From: Clostridia bacterium
Lineage (GTDB): Bacteria; Bacillota; Peptococcia; DRI-13; SM3-B62
Length of the DNA: 64,000 bases
NCBI GenBank assembly: GCA_018433675.1
Contig: JAHDQS010000006.1
Span: forward strand, 130,425-194,424
Reading direction: 5' to 3'
The notes below the pieces were generated by a model. It did no database searches. It was given only the letters and a program-made list of their open reading frames with translations, and had not been told where the DNA came from. This document shows positions 9,104 to 18,000 of the stretch, piece by piece. Position 1 is the stretch's first letter; every line of letters starts with the position of its first letter. The translations under genes and the position numbers were made by a program.

Positions 9104-10465
9104 CTAACCACCTTCACGGACTTTGATGATCCTGGCAACCGCAGGATAAGAATCACGGGAAATAAACTCCTTCATGATTAAGCTACCTGATTTATCATAG
9201 TAAAACCTTTCCACCACTACAATCAAACCGGCCTCACCCTGGCGCGCCAGAATATATTCCCCCTGGGGCACGTCAGGATCCTCAAGGAAAATGGTATCCG
9301 GCTGAATCTCACTCACCCTCCTGCTTTTGATCTCTACTGTCCCTTCACGCTTTTTCTCTTTGCCATAAATCTTTACCATAAGCCTGTTCTTTTCGACATG
9401 ACATTTGATTAGCAAATGTCCTTCCGTATTGTTTCTAAACTTGACATCCCTGTATCCGTATACGACTGTCGCATCTAGACCGGGAGTTGCGTAGGATACC
9501 GTTTTACTGTGTGGATAACGCTCAACGATTTCCTGCTCCGCTTTTAAAGCAGCAATATATACAGTGCTGGAAACCTGGCAAACCCCGCCCCCTATCCCGG
9601 GGACAACCTCATTTTGAACAAATATCTTCGCATCACTGTATCCGGCCTCCTCCGTACGGGGCCCCACTACCTCATTAAACGAAAAGATACCTCCCGGCTC
9701 AATGAGACAACCGTCAATACTATTTGCTGCTATGCGTATATTTTGGGTCCTATTCTTCTCATTCTGATTAAAAACCGTTGTAAATCCGCTCAACAGCTCC
9801 GTTATTTGATACTTCTCAACATCCTCCGTCAGTCTCTTTGGTTCTATGGAAGTAAGGTGTAGCGTCACCCCAAGGGGCAACCCCGGCCGATAGCTTATCT
9901 CTTCTTGCAAATACCTCATGGCAGCATCCCAATCCACACCTCTGCCATATTCATGGGGTATTATCATCACCTTATCGTCCTCAGTTGTTTGTAGGGCGGC
10001 ATCCTTTGCTTCTCTATACCAGGGCTTTGTCTTCTCTCGCAGAAACTTCTCCGCTCTTTCCTCATCAATGTACAACCGCAAAGAAATGACATACCCCTTT
10101 CTTTTGGCCTGCCATTTCATGAGAATATTCGTCCACCAATTTCCGTCACGTCCGACAGCGACAGCATCCTGCCACATTTTATCCTTATCAAGAACAATAC
10201 CTATTTCCTGATACGTTGTTGTGATTTTCCCCGGTAAATCGCCGGAAACATCGTCTATGACAAAATTTATACTCCTTTTACCTACCTTTTCGTCAATAGA
10301 CTCAAAAACTTTAAAAACCTCTGCTTGATTCTTTCCGCCCAATTCCATGCCTTCGACCCGCACACCCGGAAAAACAAGCAAGTCTTCGCCTTGAATAATA
10401 AACGGCAACATCAGAAATATAAGAGCAATCAGAAATACTCGAAATATCCCACCACACCTTTTCAC
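9104..10465 (-). CDS. VanW-family membrane-anchored wall protein with G5-like tail
   Basis: About 453-aa exported protein. A basic, hydrophobic N-terminus (KRCGGIFRVFLIALIFLML) acts as signal anchor. A peptidoglycan-binding-like repeat region follows, then a VanW domain (FNEVVGPRTEEAGY, PGIGGGVCQVSSTVY) and a C-terminal G5-like beta domain. The frame is open to an ATG at 10489 that lacks a ribosome site; the GTG at 10465 has a run of six G at good spacing and is preferred. VanW proteins of Firmicutes are thought to act in wall assembly or glycopeptide response; the enzymatic activity is unknown. It is separated from mltG by 106 nt, so it has its own transcript or reads through. Confidence 0.85.
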   Translation of the reverse strand: MKRCGGIFRVFLIALIFLMLPFIIQGEDLLVFPGVRVEGMELGGKNQAEVFKVFESIDEKVGKRSINFVIDDVSGDLPGKITTTYQEIGIVLDKDKMWQDAVAVGRDGNWWTNILMKWQAKRKGYVISLRLYIDEERAEKFLREKTKPWYREAKDAALQTTEDDKVMIIPHEYGRGVDWDAAMRYLQEEISYRPGLPLGVTLHLTSIEPKRLTEDVEKYQITELLSGFTTVFNQNEKNRTQNIRIAANSIDGCLIEPGGIFSFNEVVGPRTEEAGYSDAKIFVQNEVVPGIGGGVCQVSSTVYIAALKAEQEIVERYPHSKTVSYATPGLDATVVYGYRDVKFRNNTEGHLLIKCHVEKNRLMVKIYGKEKKREGTVEIKSRRVSEIQPDTIFLEDPDVPQGEYILARQGEAGLIVVVERFYYDKSGSLIMKEFISRDSYPAVARIIKVREGG

Positions 10466-10640
10466 CCAAATCCCCCCGTCACAAAACATGCATATTACAA
10501 TTTACCGGCTTGGGGGAATTTTATGCCTAATATAGTTTTGCATTCTTTGCATAAATCGTCGAGGGACCTCCTGTCATGACGGTACATATATTGAAATACA
10601 AGGATTTAGTAAAATATCTTAATTGACAGGAGTGTAGAAA

Positions 10641-11258
10641 TTGCAAGAGGTTTTTCAGAAAATATATGAAGGCAATATGTGGGGAGGAAAAGAATCTGTT
10701 TCTGGTCCTGGTTCGAGCCTTAAGGAAACAAAAGTGCTGATTAGCAAACTAGGAACTTTGTTTTTGCGGTTTAAAATAAACACTGTTTTGGATGCTCCGT
10801 GTGGAGATTTCAACTGGATGAAACATGTCGACATGAAGCGTATCAAGCAATACATCGGTGTAGATATTGTTCCCGCACTCATTAAACAGAATAATCATAA
10901 ATACGCAAATGAGAAAAGGCATTTTCTCTCACTGGATATATCCAAAGACCCTTTACCCCAGTCGGATATAATTATTTGCCGAGATTGCCTTGTTCATTTT
11001 TCCGTTCAGGACATATGTAGATCGTTAAAGAATTTTAAAGAAAGTTCTTCCAAATACCTTCTCACCACCACTTTTAACAAGCATTTAGTAAATAATGATA
11101 TCACAACCGGTAGCTGGAGATTTTTAAATCTAGAGGTGGAGCCATTTAATTTCCCAAATCCGACTTATATAATCAAAGAACATCCCGTCTGGGATAAATG
11201 TATGGCTTTATGGCTTCTGGATGATCTGAATGTCATTGCCTCACAGCTGCCAAAATAA
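10641..11258 (+). CDS. Class I SAM-dependent methyltransferase of unknown substrate
   Basis: 205-aa soluble protein and the first of the few plus-strand genes. Motif I is VLDAPCGDFNWMKHV and the acidic ribose loop is YIGVDIVPALI; SDIIICRDCLVHF corresponds to motif IV/V. The start is TTG at 10641 behind GACAGGAGTG. The AT-rich composition and opposite orientation differ from the wall genes on its left, suggesting independent acquisition. The 3' end faces the S41 gene with 25 nt between the two stops and no visible terminator. The substrate cannot be inferred. Confidence 0.8.
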   Translation: MQEVFQKIYEGNMWGGKESVSGPGSSLKETKVLISKLGTLFLRFKINTVLDAPCGDFNWMKHVDMKRIKQYIGVDIVPALIKQNNHKYANEKRHFLSLDISKDPLPQSDIIICRDCLVHFSVQDICRSLKNFKESSSKYLLTTTFNKHLVNNDITTGSWRFLNLEVEPFNFPNPTYIIKEHPVWDKCMALWLLDDLNVIASQLPK

Positions 11259-11283
11259 AATATTCACTCATGCGTATATGTGA

Positions 11284-13407
11284 TCACTGAACCTTTAACT
11301 TGATGCAAACTCCAATAATAGCACATAATCCCACTCCTATCAGGATTCCTTTCTTCATTCTGTTTGGTCCTTCTTGCTTCGCCGAATTCACATACTCAAG
11401 AGCTGTGGCTAACGTCAGGTCATCATCTCCGATTTCTTCTTCCAATGAATAAGGAATGATAATATCCGGAATAACGCCCCTGCCATATTCAACATCAGAT
11501 GCTACATAATTAGGTATGATTTTTACAAGGGGTACCTGTAAAATAAGCCCTGATTCACCAAGACGGATCTTAGAAAATTTCAATGCATTCATATGATGAA
11601 TTGCTCCGGAACCTTCTCTTCCCAGAACCAAACCGATTTTATGGTATTGAATCAGATTTGATAAAACCGTAGCAGCCGATCCGGTCAGTTCCGAAGTTAA
11701 CACATATATTCGTTTATCTTCACATAAGTTTTTACCCTGAATTTCCGCAAATTCATCCGGGTGGGTTGTCCAGTCTATATAATAATCATTGGTTGTCTCA
11801 TCATACAAGTAGTCTGCAAAACATGCTATTTCGCCAGTCAAATTTAAAGCATACTTATTAAACTCATATGATTCATTGCTTCTTACCTCATACCTTTTTT
11901 CAACAATAAAAGAACCATCATAAAGCATCTGAAACAATTTCTCTACTGATTCATCACTTCCGCCCATGTTTTTACGCAAATCAATGATTATATTTTCCGC
12001 GTCAGGTGCGGTTAAAGCTTCTTCTACCGTTTTAAAGTGCTCGTCTGTCAAGTACATCGTATTTATCCCCAGAATTAAAGTGTCCCCTTTTCTATTTACC
12101 TCTACGTACTGATAATCGCCTGGGCTTTTTTCCGGTATTTCCAAACTTTCCAGCGTGAAAGAAATTTTTCCGTGATCCGTTTCCATTACAAAGGGATCCC
12201 CAAGCTTAGGCCTATACACAATGTCATAAAGGTATTTAAAACCACTTCCTAAAGACGGGGATTCTTTAAGCAGATAGATATCACTGAAACCTTTGATATT
12301 TCCATCCGCTGTTCCGGCGGCTCTCTTAAGCTTTTGACTTACAATCTCTATAGCTTCGCCATTGATAGCAGTAATCTCATCTCCAATATTTAGTTGGTCC
12401 AAATCTTTATAAATATCTAAAACATAGCATTTACCGTTGATAAAACCTAATTTTACAGGCAAATCGTACGGTATATCATAGGCCATATCTTCATTGGACA
12501 GGTATGATTTTGCAATATATGTATGATTGTCCTTAACCAAATGGATAATTTCATTTAGATGCAAAAACAATTCATTTCTTCTTAAAGGTTGACTTAACTT
12601 GCTTTTCAATTCTTTAAATGCCGTATCCAGCTGCTCTTTATCCGTGTAAGCATATAAACTCGGATGCCCTTCCATTAACGATTGATAAAAAATCGCATAT
12701 ATTTCATCCAACTCATCTATTGACAAGTAGTCCTCTCGATAATCTATTTCAGACTTTTGATTTTCCCGATTTATTTTTTCTTCACTCTTCTTTTCCTTAA
12801 TCTCTTCACTTTGATTCTCTACGCTGTCATTGTTGCTCGTATTTGTAAAATTGCTAATCACTTTTTCAATATCCCCAAGTTTATTACCAACTTCATAGGA
12901 TACGGTCAAGCTTTTTTCAGGTACATCTTTTATGCCATATCCTATCTTACCCAAATAACTTCCCTTTTTGACTTCTTGACCTTTTGTTACATTAGCTGTA
13001 CCGGGTTCAATGCCTATGTAATAAACCTTCTCTGTTTTATTCAGTGCTATACAAACGGTCATGCTTATATATTTTGTATCAACATTATTTTTTTTAAGAC
13101 TTTTTACCGCCTCCTCATAACTAGCAAATCCATAGGTCATATAGAAATTGGGATTAAAACTATATTGGACCGATTGAACTGTTCCCTCCGTTATTGATAT
13201 GGCATTACCCATTCTTTCACCGGAAAAACAGTACTTCATGAAAGGTTCTTCTTTCTTAAGGTATTTGTTATATATATAATCCTTTGGTCCATAAATAACA
13301 TCTTTTTCACTTCCGCCTTCAATTGGCAGCTGAGCAAAAGTTCTTATACCGAATAACTGAAAAGCTACTATTACCATGAGCACAATTGCAATTACTTTTT
13401 TCTTCAT
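11284..13407 (-). CDS. Exported S41-family serine protease with N-terminal M23-like fragment
   Basis: 707-aa exported protein. A signal peptide starts at ATG 13407 behind an ideal AAGGAGG; the frame's extra 13 codons upstream lack a site. After it comes a beta-rich stretch (VTKGQEVKKGSYLGKIGYG) like the beta-barrel part of M23 peptidases but without metal ligands. A Glu/Lys linker follows, then an S41 protease region with IIIDLRKNMGGSDESV and the nucleophile region VLTSELTGSAATVLSN. A C-terminal hydrophobic helix near the end (GILIGVGLCAIIGVCI) is a second anchor. Its promoter carries the same operator as the blaI promoter, so it is probably the output gene of the BlaI/M56 pair. The cleavage target is unknown. 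Confidence 0.82.
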   Translation of the reverse strand: MKKKVIAIVLMVIVAFQLFGIRTFAQLPIEGGSEKDVIYGPKDYIYNKYLKKEEPFMKYCFSGERMGNAISITEGTVQSVQYSFNPNFYMTYGFASYEEAVKSLKKNNVDTKYISMTVCIALNKTEKVYYIGIEPGTANVTKGQEVKKGSYLGKIGYGIKDVPEKSLTVSYEVGNKLGDIEKVISNFTNTSNNDSVENQSEEIKEKKSEEKINRENQKSEIDYREDYLSIDELDEIYAIFYQSLMEGHPSLYAYTDKEQLDTAFKELKSKLSQPLRRNELFLHLNEIIHLVKDNHTYIAKSYLSNEDMAYDIPYDLPVKLGFINGKCYVLDIYKDLDQLNIGDEITAINGEAIEIVSQKLKRAAGTADGNIKGFSDIYLLKESPSLGSGFKYLYDIVYRPKLGDPFVMETDHGKISFTLESLEIPEKSPGDYQYVEVNRKGDTLILGINTMYLTDEHFKTVEEALTAPDAENIIIDLRKNMGGSDESVEKLFQMLYDGSFIVEKRYEVRSNESYEFNKYALNLTGEIACFADYLYDETTNDYYIDWTTHPDEFAEIQGKNLCEDKRIYVLTSELTGSAATVLSNLIQYHKIGLVLGREGSGAIHHMNALKFSKIRLGESGLILQVPLVKIIPNYVASDVEYGRGVIPDIIIPYSLEEEIGDDDLTLATALEYVNSAKQEGPNRMKKGILIGVGLCAIIGVCIKLKVQ

Positions 13408-13444
13408 AATTTCCTCCTTGGTTATATAAGATATTTTATTCCGC

Positions 13445-13503
13445 AAAAAGGACTATCGCGATAGACCTGTGTCTAGTCTACCGCGATAGTCCTTTTTTGT
13501 CAA
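13445..13503 (-). promoter_or_regulatory. Promoter of the S41 gene with two dyad operators; also a terminator-like hairpin
   Basis: On the minus strand TTGACA (13498-13503) and TAGACT (13475-13480) are exactly 17 nt apart. A dyad GACTATCGCGGTAGAC lies over the spacer and -10. A second dyad GTCTATCGCGATAGTC (13451-13466) lies just downstream of the expected start. The spacer and -10 align base for base with the blaI promoter (15 of 23 identical). The two dyads together also form 22-bp arms (13445-13466 and 13476-13497) around a 9-nt loop, flanked by A and T runs, so the element could end blaI-M56 transcription as well. Confidence 0.7.
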
Positions 13504-13520
13504 GCCACTATTTTTATATA

Positions 13521-14969
13521 TTACCGGACTATACTGGCCTCTAAAAATGTCATAGGATCAATAAATTCACCATTGTATAACACTGAAAAATGCAGATGTG
13601 GTCCGGTTCCACTAAATCCAACCGTCCCTATTTCTTGTGATTTTTTAACTTTTTGATCTTTTTCTGCTTTGATTGACTGGCACCTTGCGTACCATGTCTC
13701 ATAACCGTTTTTATGCGTAACTTTGATCAACAAACCATATTTCTCATCCTCGCCAACATATGATACATACCCATCCTCAACAGCCATAATCACATCACCT
13801 TCACGAGCACTGATATCTATACCGTCATGATAAACTGCCTGTGAGGATATATTAAAACCTTTTGTAATTTTTCCGTCGATTACCGGACTAACCATATTCA
13901 GCACATATATATCATCAGACACCTTGACATTTGGACTTGGATTATCAATTCCCAATACCTTTATTGGATTTGTTAGCATAGTAATAGAAAACATAATTAA
14001 AATCGCACAATAAAGACAATAAAAAGGAACGCTGTCTTTCTTTACAATCAACAGGTTTTCTATTCTTTTTCTTAGGCTATTATTACCAAAGGTAAGAAAG
14101 AGTTTCTCAAGCGGTTTATTATTTATTTTTTGGAATGACAACATCGAGTACATATAGTTTTGCTTTATGCCTCGCCCGTATACATTAATTACCTTTTCAT
14201 CACAAGACATTTCAATATCTTCACTTAATAACCTTACCGCCCACCAAACCAAGGGATTAAACCAATGAATACATGCGATAAAATATACAGCTAATTTGAC
14301 TAAATAATCTTTTCGTTTCAAATGAATAAGTTCATGTGCTATAACATGTACTGCTTTTTCTTCTTTTATATTCAACGGCAAATACACTTTCGGTTTAAAT
14401 AATCCGCAAACCATCGGGATAACCACCTGGTCTGTTTCATAAATCTTAACATCTTTTTTTAGCCCTAAATTGAAGGCAACTTCCTTAACAATACTACTTT
14501 TATATTTGGTTGCGGTTTTCAATGAGTGTATAACCTTTATGTATTTTATTACTGTAAATACAATCAAAATAAAAAAACCACTTAACCAGATAATACTTAA
14601 AATCTCACCTGTTAATTTGGCTGGAAATCTTGTTTCTTTGGGTTCCCCTTGTACGAAATTCCCCAATGTTTCAATTGGCTGTTTCATGCTAATATTTATT
14701 TTCGAAAGATTCACGAATTGTACATCATCCGAAAGGTATGATACTACTTCTACCTCTTTATCAAATAAAGCTTCAACAAAATTAAACGAACTTAATTCAC
14801 TGGATATGGTAACGGGAAGAATCAGTCGGATAAAAAACACCATCCAAAGGGTATAGAAGACAATGGAAGGTACCTTCTTTTTAAACACTTTCCTTAATAA
14901 CACTACACTTATCCCTATTATGGATGCCGTTATACCCATGCTGATAATACTTTCAAATAATTCAACCAT
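13521..14969 (-). CDS. M56 (BlaR1/MecR1-like) membrane metalloprotease fused to an M23-like domain
   Basis: 482-aa membrane sensor-protease. Helices near residues 5-25, 35-53, 121-142 and 318-335 frame an M56 domain with zinc motif H212-E-L-I-H216 and downstream ECD-like SEDIEMSCDE. Instead of the penicillin-binding sensor of BlaR1, the outer C-terminus is an M23 lysostaphin-like domain: H381-D-G-I-D385 and H458-L-H460. The usual Y-x-H of active M23 enzymes reads Y-A-R here, so the domain may bind peptidoglycan rather than cut it. It follows blaI by 14 nt. In characterised pairs the M56 protease inactivates the BlaI repressor on signal; by analogy this one senses wall fragments. Confidence 0.87.
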   Translation of the reverse strand: MVELFESIISMGITASIIGISVVLLRKVFKKKVPSIVFYTLWMVFFIRLILPVTISSELSSFNFVEALFDKEVEVVSYLSDDVQFVNLSKINISMKQPIETLGNFVQGEPKETRFPAKLTGEILSIIWLSGFFILIVFTVIKYIKVIHSLKTATKYKSSIVKEVAFNLGLKKDVKIYETDQVVIPMVCGLFKPKVYLPLNIKEEKAVHVIAHELIHLKRKDYLVKLAVYFIACIHWFNPLVWWAVRLLSEDIEMSCDEKVINVYGRGIKQNYMYSMLSFQKINNKPLEKLFLTFGNNSLRKRIENLLIVKKDSVPFYCLYCAILIMFSITMLTNPIKVLGIDNPSPNVKVSDDIYVLNMVSPVIDGKITKGFNISSQAVYHDGIDISAREGDVIMAVEDGYVSYVGEDEKYGLLIKVTHKNGYETWYARCQSIKAEKDQKVKKSQEIGTVGFSGTGPHLHFSVLYNGEFIDPMTFLEASIVR

Positions 14970-14983
14970 TTGATTCTCCTACA

Positions 14984-15346
14984 TTAATCCTTGTATTGAT
15001 CAATAATCAGCTTTAATTCTTCAGCTTCTTCAACTGAAATTTTTTTACCATCCAAAAAAGACACAAGAAAACGAGGCAACGAATCATCAAAAGTTGTATG
15101 GATTATTTTTTCGCTTTCATATTTTTTCACTTCTTCTATTCTGACTAATGATGACACAATTGCATTTTCGCTTTTAATTATATTACGATCTTTAAGCTTT
15201 TTAAGCATAGTATAAGTTGTTGACTTTTTCCATCCGAGCAATTCATTACATGTTTTTACTAACGACGTAGAGTTTATCGGTTCGTTTTTCCATATAATTT
15301 TCATTAATTTGTATTCTGCATCAAATAGCTTATATGAATCCTCCAT
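14984..15346 (-). CDS. blaI: BlaI/MecI/CopY-family transcriptional repressor
   Basis: About 120-aa winged-helix repressor. The DNA-binding part has the family pattern DAEYKLMKIIWKNEPINS followed by KKSTTYTMLKKLKDRNII, and a helical dimerisation tail completes it. The ATG at 15346 (MEDSYKLFDA) is favoured over a GTG four codons upstream (15358), though neither ribosome site is strong. It is the first gene of a two-gene operon with the M56-M23 sensor. It is probably autoregulated: its own promoter and the S41 promoter carry a shared dyad. Confidence 0.9.
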   Translation of the reverse strand: MEDSYKLFDAEYKLMKIIWKNEPINSTSLVKTCNELLGWKKSTTYTMLKKLKDRNIIKSENAIVSSLVRIEEVKKYESEKIIHTTFDDSLPRFLVSFLDGKKISVEEAEELKLIIDQYKD

Positions 15347-15391
15347 TGTTCTACTCACTTTCTTCTTTACTTTTCTTACCTCTCAGAAAAA

Positions 15392-15420
15392 AGTTTACTA
15401 CAGTAGACCTATTATGTCAA
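15392..15420 (-). promoter_or_regulatory. blaI promoter with BlaI-type operator
   Basis: Minus-strand TTGACA (15415-15420), a 17-nt spacer and TAAACT (15392-15397). The dyad GTCTACTGTAGTAAAC (15393-15408) covers the -10 region and resembles TACTAC/GTAGTA operators of the BlaI/CopY family. The spacing and many bases match the S41 promoter at 13475-13503. Confidence 0.7.
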
Positions 15421-15471
15421 TTCCCTATACCGGTATTTGACTACCATAAATAAGCAACTACCCAATTCATA

Positions 15472-16302
15472 TTACCCCTGAACAAGCCCATTCAGCGTTT
15501 CCAGCTGAGCAATCAATTCCTCCATAGATGCCGCTATCTCCTGTGTGGCTGAGGACTGTTCCTCGCTGACTGCACTCGTTTCCTGAGTATCACCGTTTAT
15601 GCCCTCTATGGCCCCTGCAATTTCTACAAGAATTGATTCAACCTGCTTAGCGGAGTTATTACTTTCCGCTGCAAGCCTCCTTATCTCTTCGGCCACAACG
15701 GCAAATCCTCTTCCGTGTTCCCCGGCCCGAGCTGCTTCAATAGCCGCGTTTAACCCTAACAGCTTGCTCATATCGGCAATCTCTCGTATCATCCGAATTA
15801 TTTCATCAGTCTTCTTCACGTTTTCTTTCGCCTGTTGAGTTGTTGCCGCCAGTCTTGTTCCAATATTAGCCATATTCTGGGCTCCAAAAGCTATTTCTTG
15901 CACACTGCTATTCACCTGCTCAAAGGCTGAACTAAACTGCTCAATAACCTCCCGCAACTCGTTCTGACTCTCCAAATCACGGCCGATTGCGACTGCTCCG
16001 ATTACATTATTTTCTTTATCAAAGATCGGTTCAGCAATGGCTTTATACGAAACGCCATAAACCTCTTTCTCAACTAACATCATTTCCTTTTTTCTTCCCT
16101 GCATCGCGGCATATAATGAACTACCAGTTTGAACCCGATCTCCAATTTTAGCTTTTATATCCAGGCCATCTGCAGGTACGTACGCAAGAATTTTTTCCGT
16201 ATCACAGACCAGTACAAACACATCAAAAGCATATAAATCTTTCAGACATGGTGCAATAGTCACAAATGCATCTAAAATTTCTATGCCGGTGAATTTTGCC
16301 AC
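15472..16302 (-). CDS. Soluble methyl-accepting chemotaxis-type signalling protein
   Basis: 276-aa protein without membrane segments. The N-terminal half looks like a small sensor domain related to double-Cache/PAS ([19 protein letters not shown]). The C-terminal half is a shortened MCP signalling hairpin with the tip [24 protein letters not shown]. It would signal to CheA/CheW in the cytoplasm. The start is GTG at 16302 behind GAGGAGG. Only the trimmed hairpin remains, a form common in Clostridia. The ligand is unknown; there is no che gene nearby. Confidence 0.88.
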   Translation of the reverse strand: MAKFTGIEILDAFVTIAPCLKDLYAFDVFVLVCDTEKILAYVPADGLDIKAKIGDRVQTGSSLYAAMQGRKKEMMLVEKEVYGVSYKAIAEPIFDKENNVIGAVAIGRDLESQNELREVIEQFSSAFEQVNSSVQEIAFGAQNMANIGTRLAATTQQAKENVKKTDEIIRMIREIADMSKLLGLNAAIEAARAGEHGRGFAVVAEEIRRLAAESNNSAKQVESILVEIAGAIEGINGDTQETSAVSEEQSSATQEIAASMEELIAQLETLNGLVQG

Positions 16303-16354
16303 TTAATAAGCCTCCTCGTCATGTATTTGCTATTCTAGCATAGCGTTCTTATTT

Positions 16355-16741
16355 TTATGCTGGTAAACAAGCAATTGCCTCGATCTCAACTAACGCACCT
16401 TTAGGCAATTTTGCAACCTCTACACAAGACCTTGCCGGGGATTCGCAACCGAAATATTCCGTATATACCTCATTCATTTTCGCAAAATCTGCCATATTTT
16501 GAAGAAATACCGTTGTCTTAAGAACCATTTTGGTATTTAATCCACATTCATTCAAAATAGCACAAAGATTCTTTAAGGACTGCTCAGTCTGTGTTTTGAT
16601 GTCATCGCCTGCAAATTCTCCATTTAATGGGCTAATTGGCAGCTGCCCTGATATAAAGAGAAGATTATTGCAAGAGATCGCCTGAGAATATGGCCCGATG
16701 GCACTTGGGGCTTCATTAGTGTTAATAACTTTTTTTTCCAT
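16355..16741 (-). CDS. ridA: RidA-family enamine/imine deaminase (module 1)
   Basis: 128-aa YjgF/YER057c/UK114 protein. Typical features are NEAPSAIGPYSQAI near the N-terminus, ISGQLPISP, and SPARSCVEVAKLPKGALVEI with the catalytic Arg. RidA hydrolyses reactive enamines/imines such as 2-aminoacrylate to the keto acid and ammonia. CyuA, encoded in the same module, releases 2-aminoacrylate from cysteine, which gives a direct reason for its presence. It lies 36 nt after the EamA gene. A paralogue sits in module 2 (38815-39192). Confidence 0.93.
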   Translation of the reverse strand: MEKKVINTNEAPSAIGPYSQAISCNNLLFISGQLPISPLNGEFAGDDIKTQTEQSLKNLCAILNECGLNTKMVLKTTVFLQNMADFAKMNEVYTEYFGCESPARSCVEVAKLPKGALVEIEAIACLPA

Positions 16742-16777
16742 GTTTATCCCTCCATTTTTTATTTTCCACTTGTCCCT

Positions 16778-17680
16778 TTATAGAACCTCATTCTGCTCTT
16801 TAGGAACAGTATTAGAACAATTAAGAAAAACTATGGCTGACATTATTAGAACAACACCAAATAATTGTTTCATACCCATACTTTCATTTAAAAATATAAA
16901 ACTAAGAATTATACCTTCTACAGGTTCGAAAATACTTATTATGGAAGCCTTTGATGCTCCAATAATACGCACGCCTTTAGATAAAGCTATAACTGCAATT
17001 GCAGTTGAAACAATTGCTATAAAAGCAATACCCGCCAGACCATTCATTGGTACATTTAAATGAAATTCTCCTCTTGCAATACAATATACAAAAAATGATA
17101 TTGAACCAAATAGAGTTGCATATGCTGCTGTAACAACAGAATCAACTTTACCTATCTTCTTTACTCCCAATAAAAGCACATAACTTCCGTTAGATATTGC
17201 AGCCAATACAGAAAATATTATGCCTATACTACTTAAGGTCATAGTTTTCATGGAGACAGTCAACAGCACTCCTATAAAAGCAATAACCATAACAAAGAAT
17301 TGCTTGCCTGTTATTTTTTCCTTTAAGACAAAAAAGGAAAAAATATTAACCATAAATGGATATGTATAAAAAATCGTCACATGTAATGATACTGGGATGA
17401 ATACTATTGCATTAAAATAAAATGTGCAAGCCAAAAAATATGCAACAGCCCCTATAGCTACCATAATTAATACTTGTTGTTTATCAAGTTTATAATTAAT
17501 TCTTTTCCTGTTTATAAATATATAAACCCAAAGAAACGACGAAGCCATAAAAAATCTCAAAACTAACATTAAACTGGGTGTTATATCATATTGATAAACA
17601 TACTTTGCCACAGGGGCTGCAGCACCAGCACTTGCTGCTGCTAATAATACTATTAACAGCCCTTTTATTTTTTCATTCAC
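16778..17680 (-). CDS. EamA/DMT-family permease
   Basis: 300-aa protein with ten predicted membrane helices in two five-helix EamA repeats (start GTG at 17680 behind AAGGGA). The drug/metabolite transporter family includes E. coli EamA, which exports cysteine and O-acetylserine. Its place beside ridA in a cysteine-catabolism locus makes a cysteine or related amine exporter plausible, but family substrates vary widely. It is separated from the ATC hydrolase genes by a hairpin at 17881-17923, so EamA-RidA may be a separate transcript. Confidence 0.85.
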   Translation of the reverse strand: MNEKIKGLLIVLLAAASAGAAAPVAKYVYQYDITPSLMLVLRFFMASSFLWVYIFINRKRINYKLDKQQVLIMVAIGAVAYFLACTFYFNAIVFIPVSLHVTIFYTYPFMVNIFSFFVLKEKITGKQFFVMVIAFIGVLLTVSMKTMTLSSIGIIFSVLAAISNGSYVLLLGVKKIGKVDSVVTAAYATLFGSISFFVYCIARGEFHLNVPMNGLAGIAFIAIVSTAIAVIALSKGVRIIGASKASIISIFEPVEGIILSFIFLNESMGMKQLFGVVLIMSAIVFLNCSNTVPKEQNEVL

Positions 17681-17880
17681 TCTGCGTCCCTTCTTTCATT
17701 GCAAATAAATTGTTACAACTACAAATTTTATGTATCAATTACACAGATTATATTTGACAGTTGCTCTTTCCGCCGGATTACAGCAAAGATATGCTTCTTT
17801 GTTTCTTTTATTTAAACTTATTTAATATAAAATACTAATATTTAATTCTCAATTCTATTTAATTCAGTATCTCGAATATC
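17681..17880. other. Intergenic stretch upstream of eamA
   Basis: AT-rich gap belonging to the 320-nt gene-free interval before the ATC hydrolase gene. A TATAAT on the minus strand at 17748-17753 lacks a convincing -35, and I found no sigma-54 motif. Apart from the hairpin at 17881-17923, nothing else is evident. Confidence 0.3.
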
Positions 17881-17923
17881 GATATTATAAGGGCGTTGGC
17901 GAAAGCCAGCGCCTTATAATATC
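17881..17923 (-). terminator. Long GAAA-loop hairpin ending the ATC hydrolase transcript
   Basis: Arms 17881-17900 and 17905-17923 pair almost fully (one bulged G, one G-U) around a GAAA tetraloop. It lies 78 nt after the stop of the 18001-18528 gene. There is no long U-run, so it may be a processing or stabilising hairpin rather than an intrinsic terminator. Confidence 0.55.
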
Positions 17924-18000
17924 TTCAATACTGACTTTGAAAGGGCTGCCTCAATATTTGACACAGGACCACAAAATCCACAGGGAGAGCCTAAATATTT

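Noticed and set aside
17735-17790. TATAAT upstream of eamA as a promoter
   Set aside because: The matching -35 position reads CCGGCG and no alternative spacing gives a better box.
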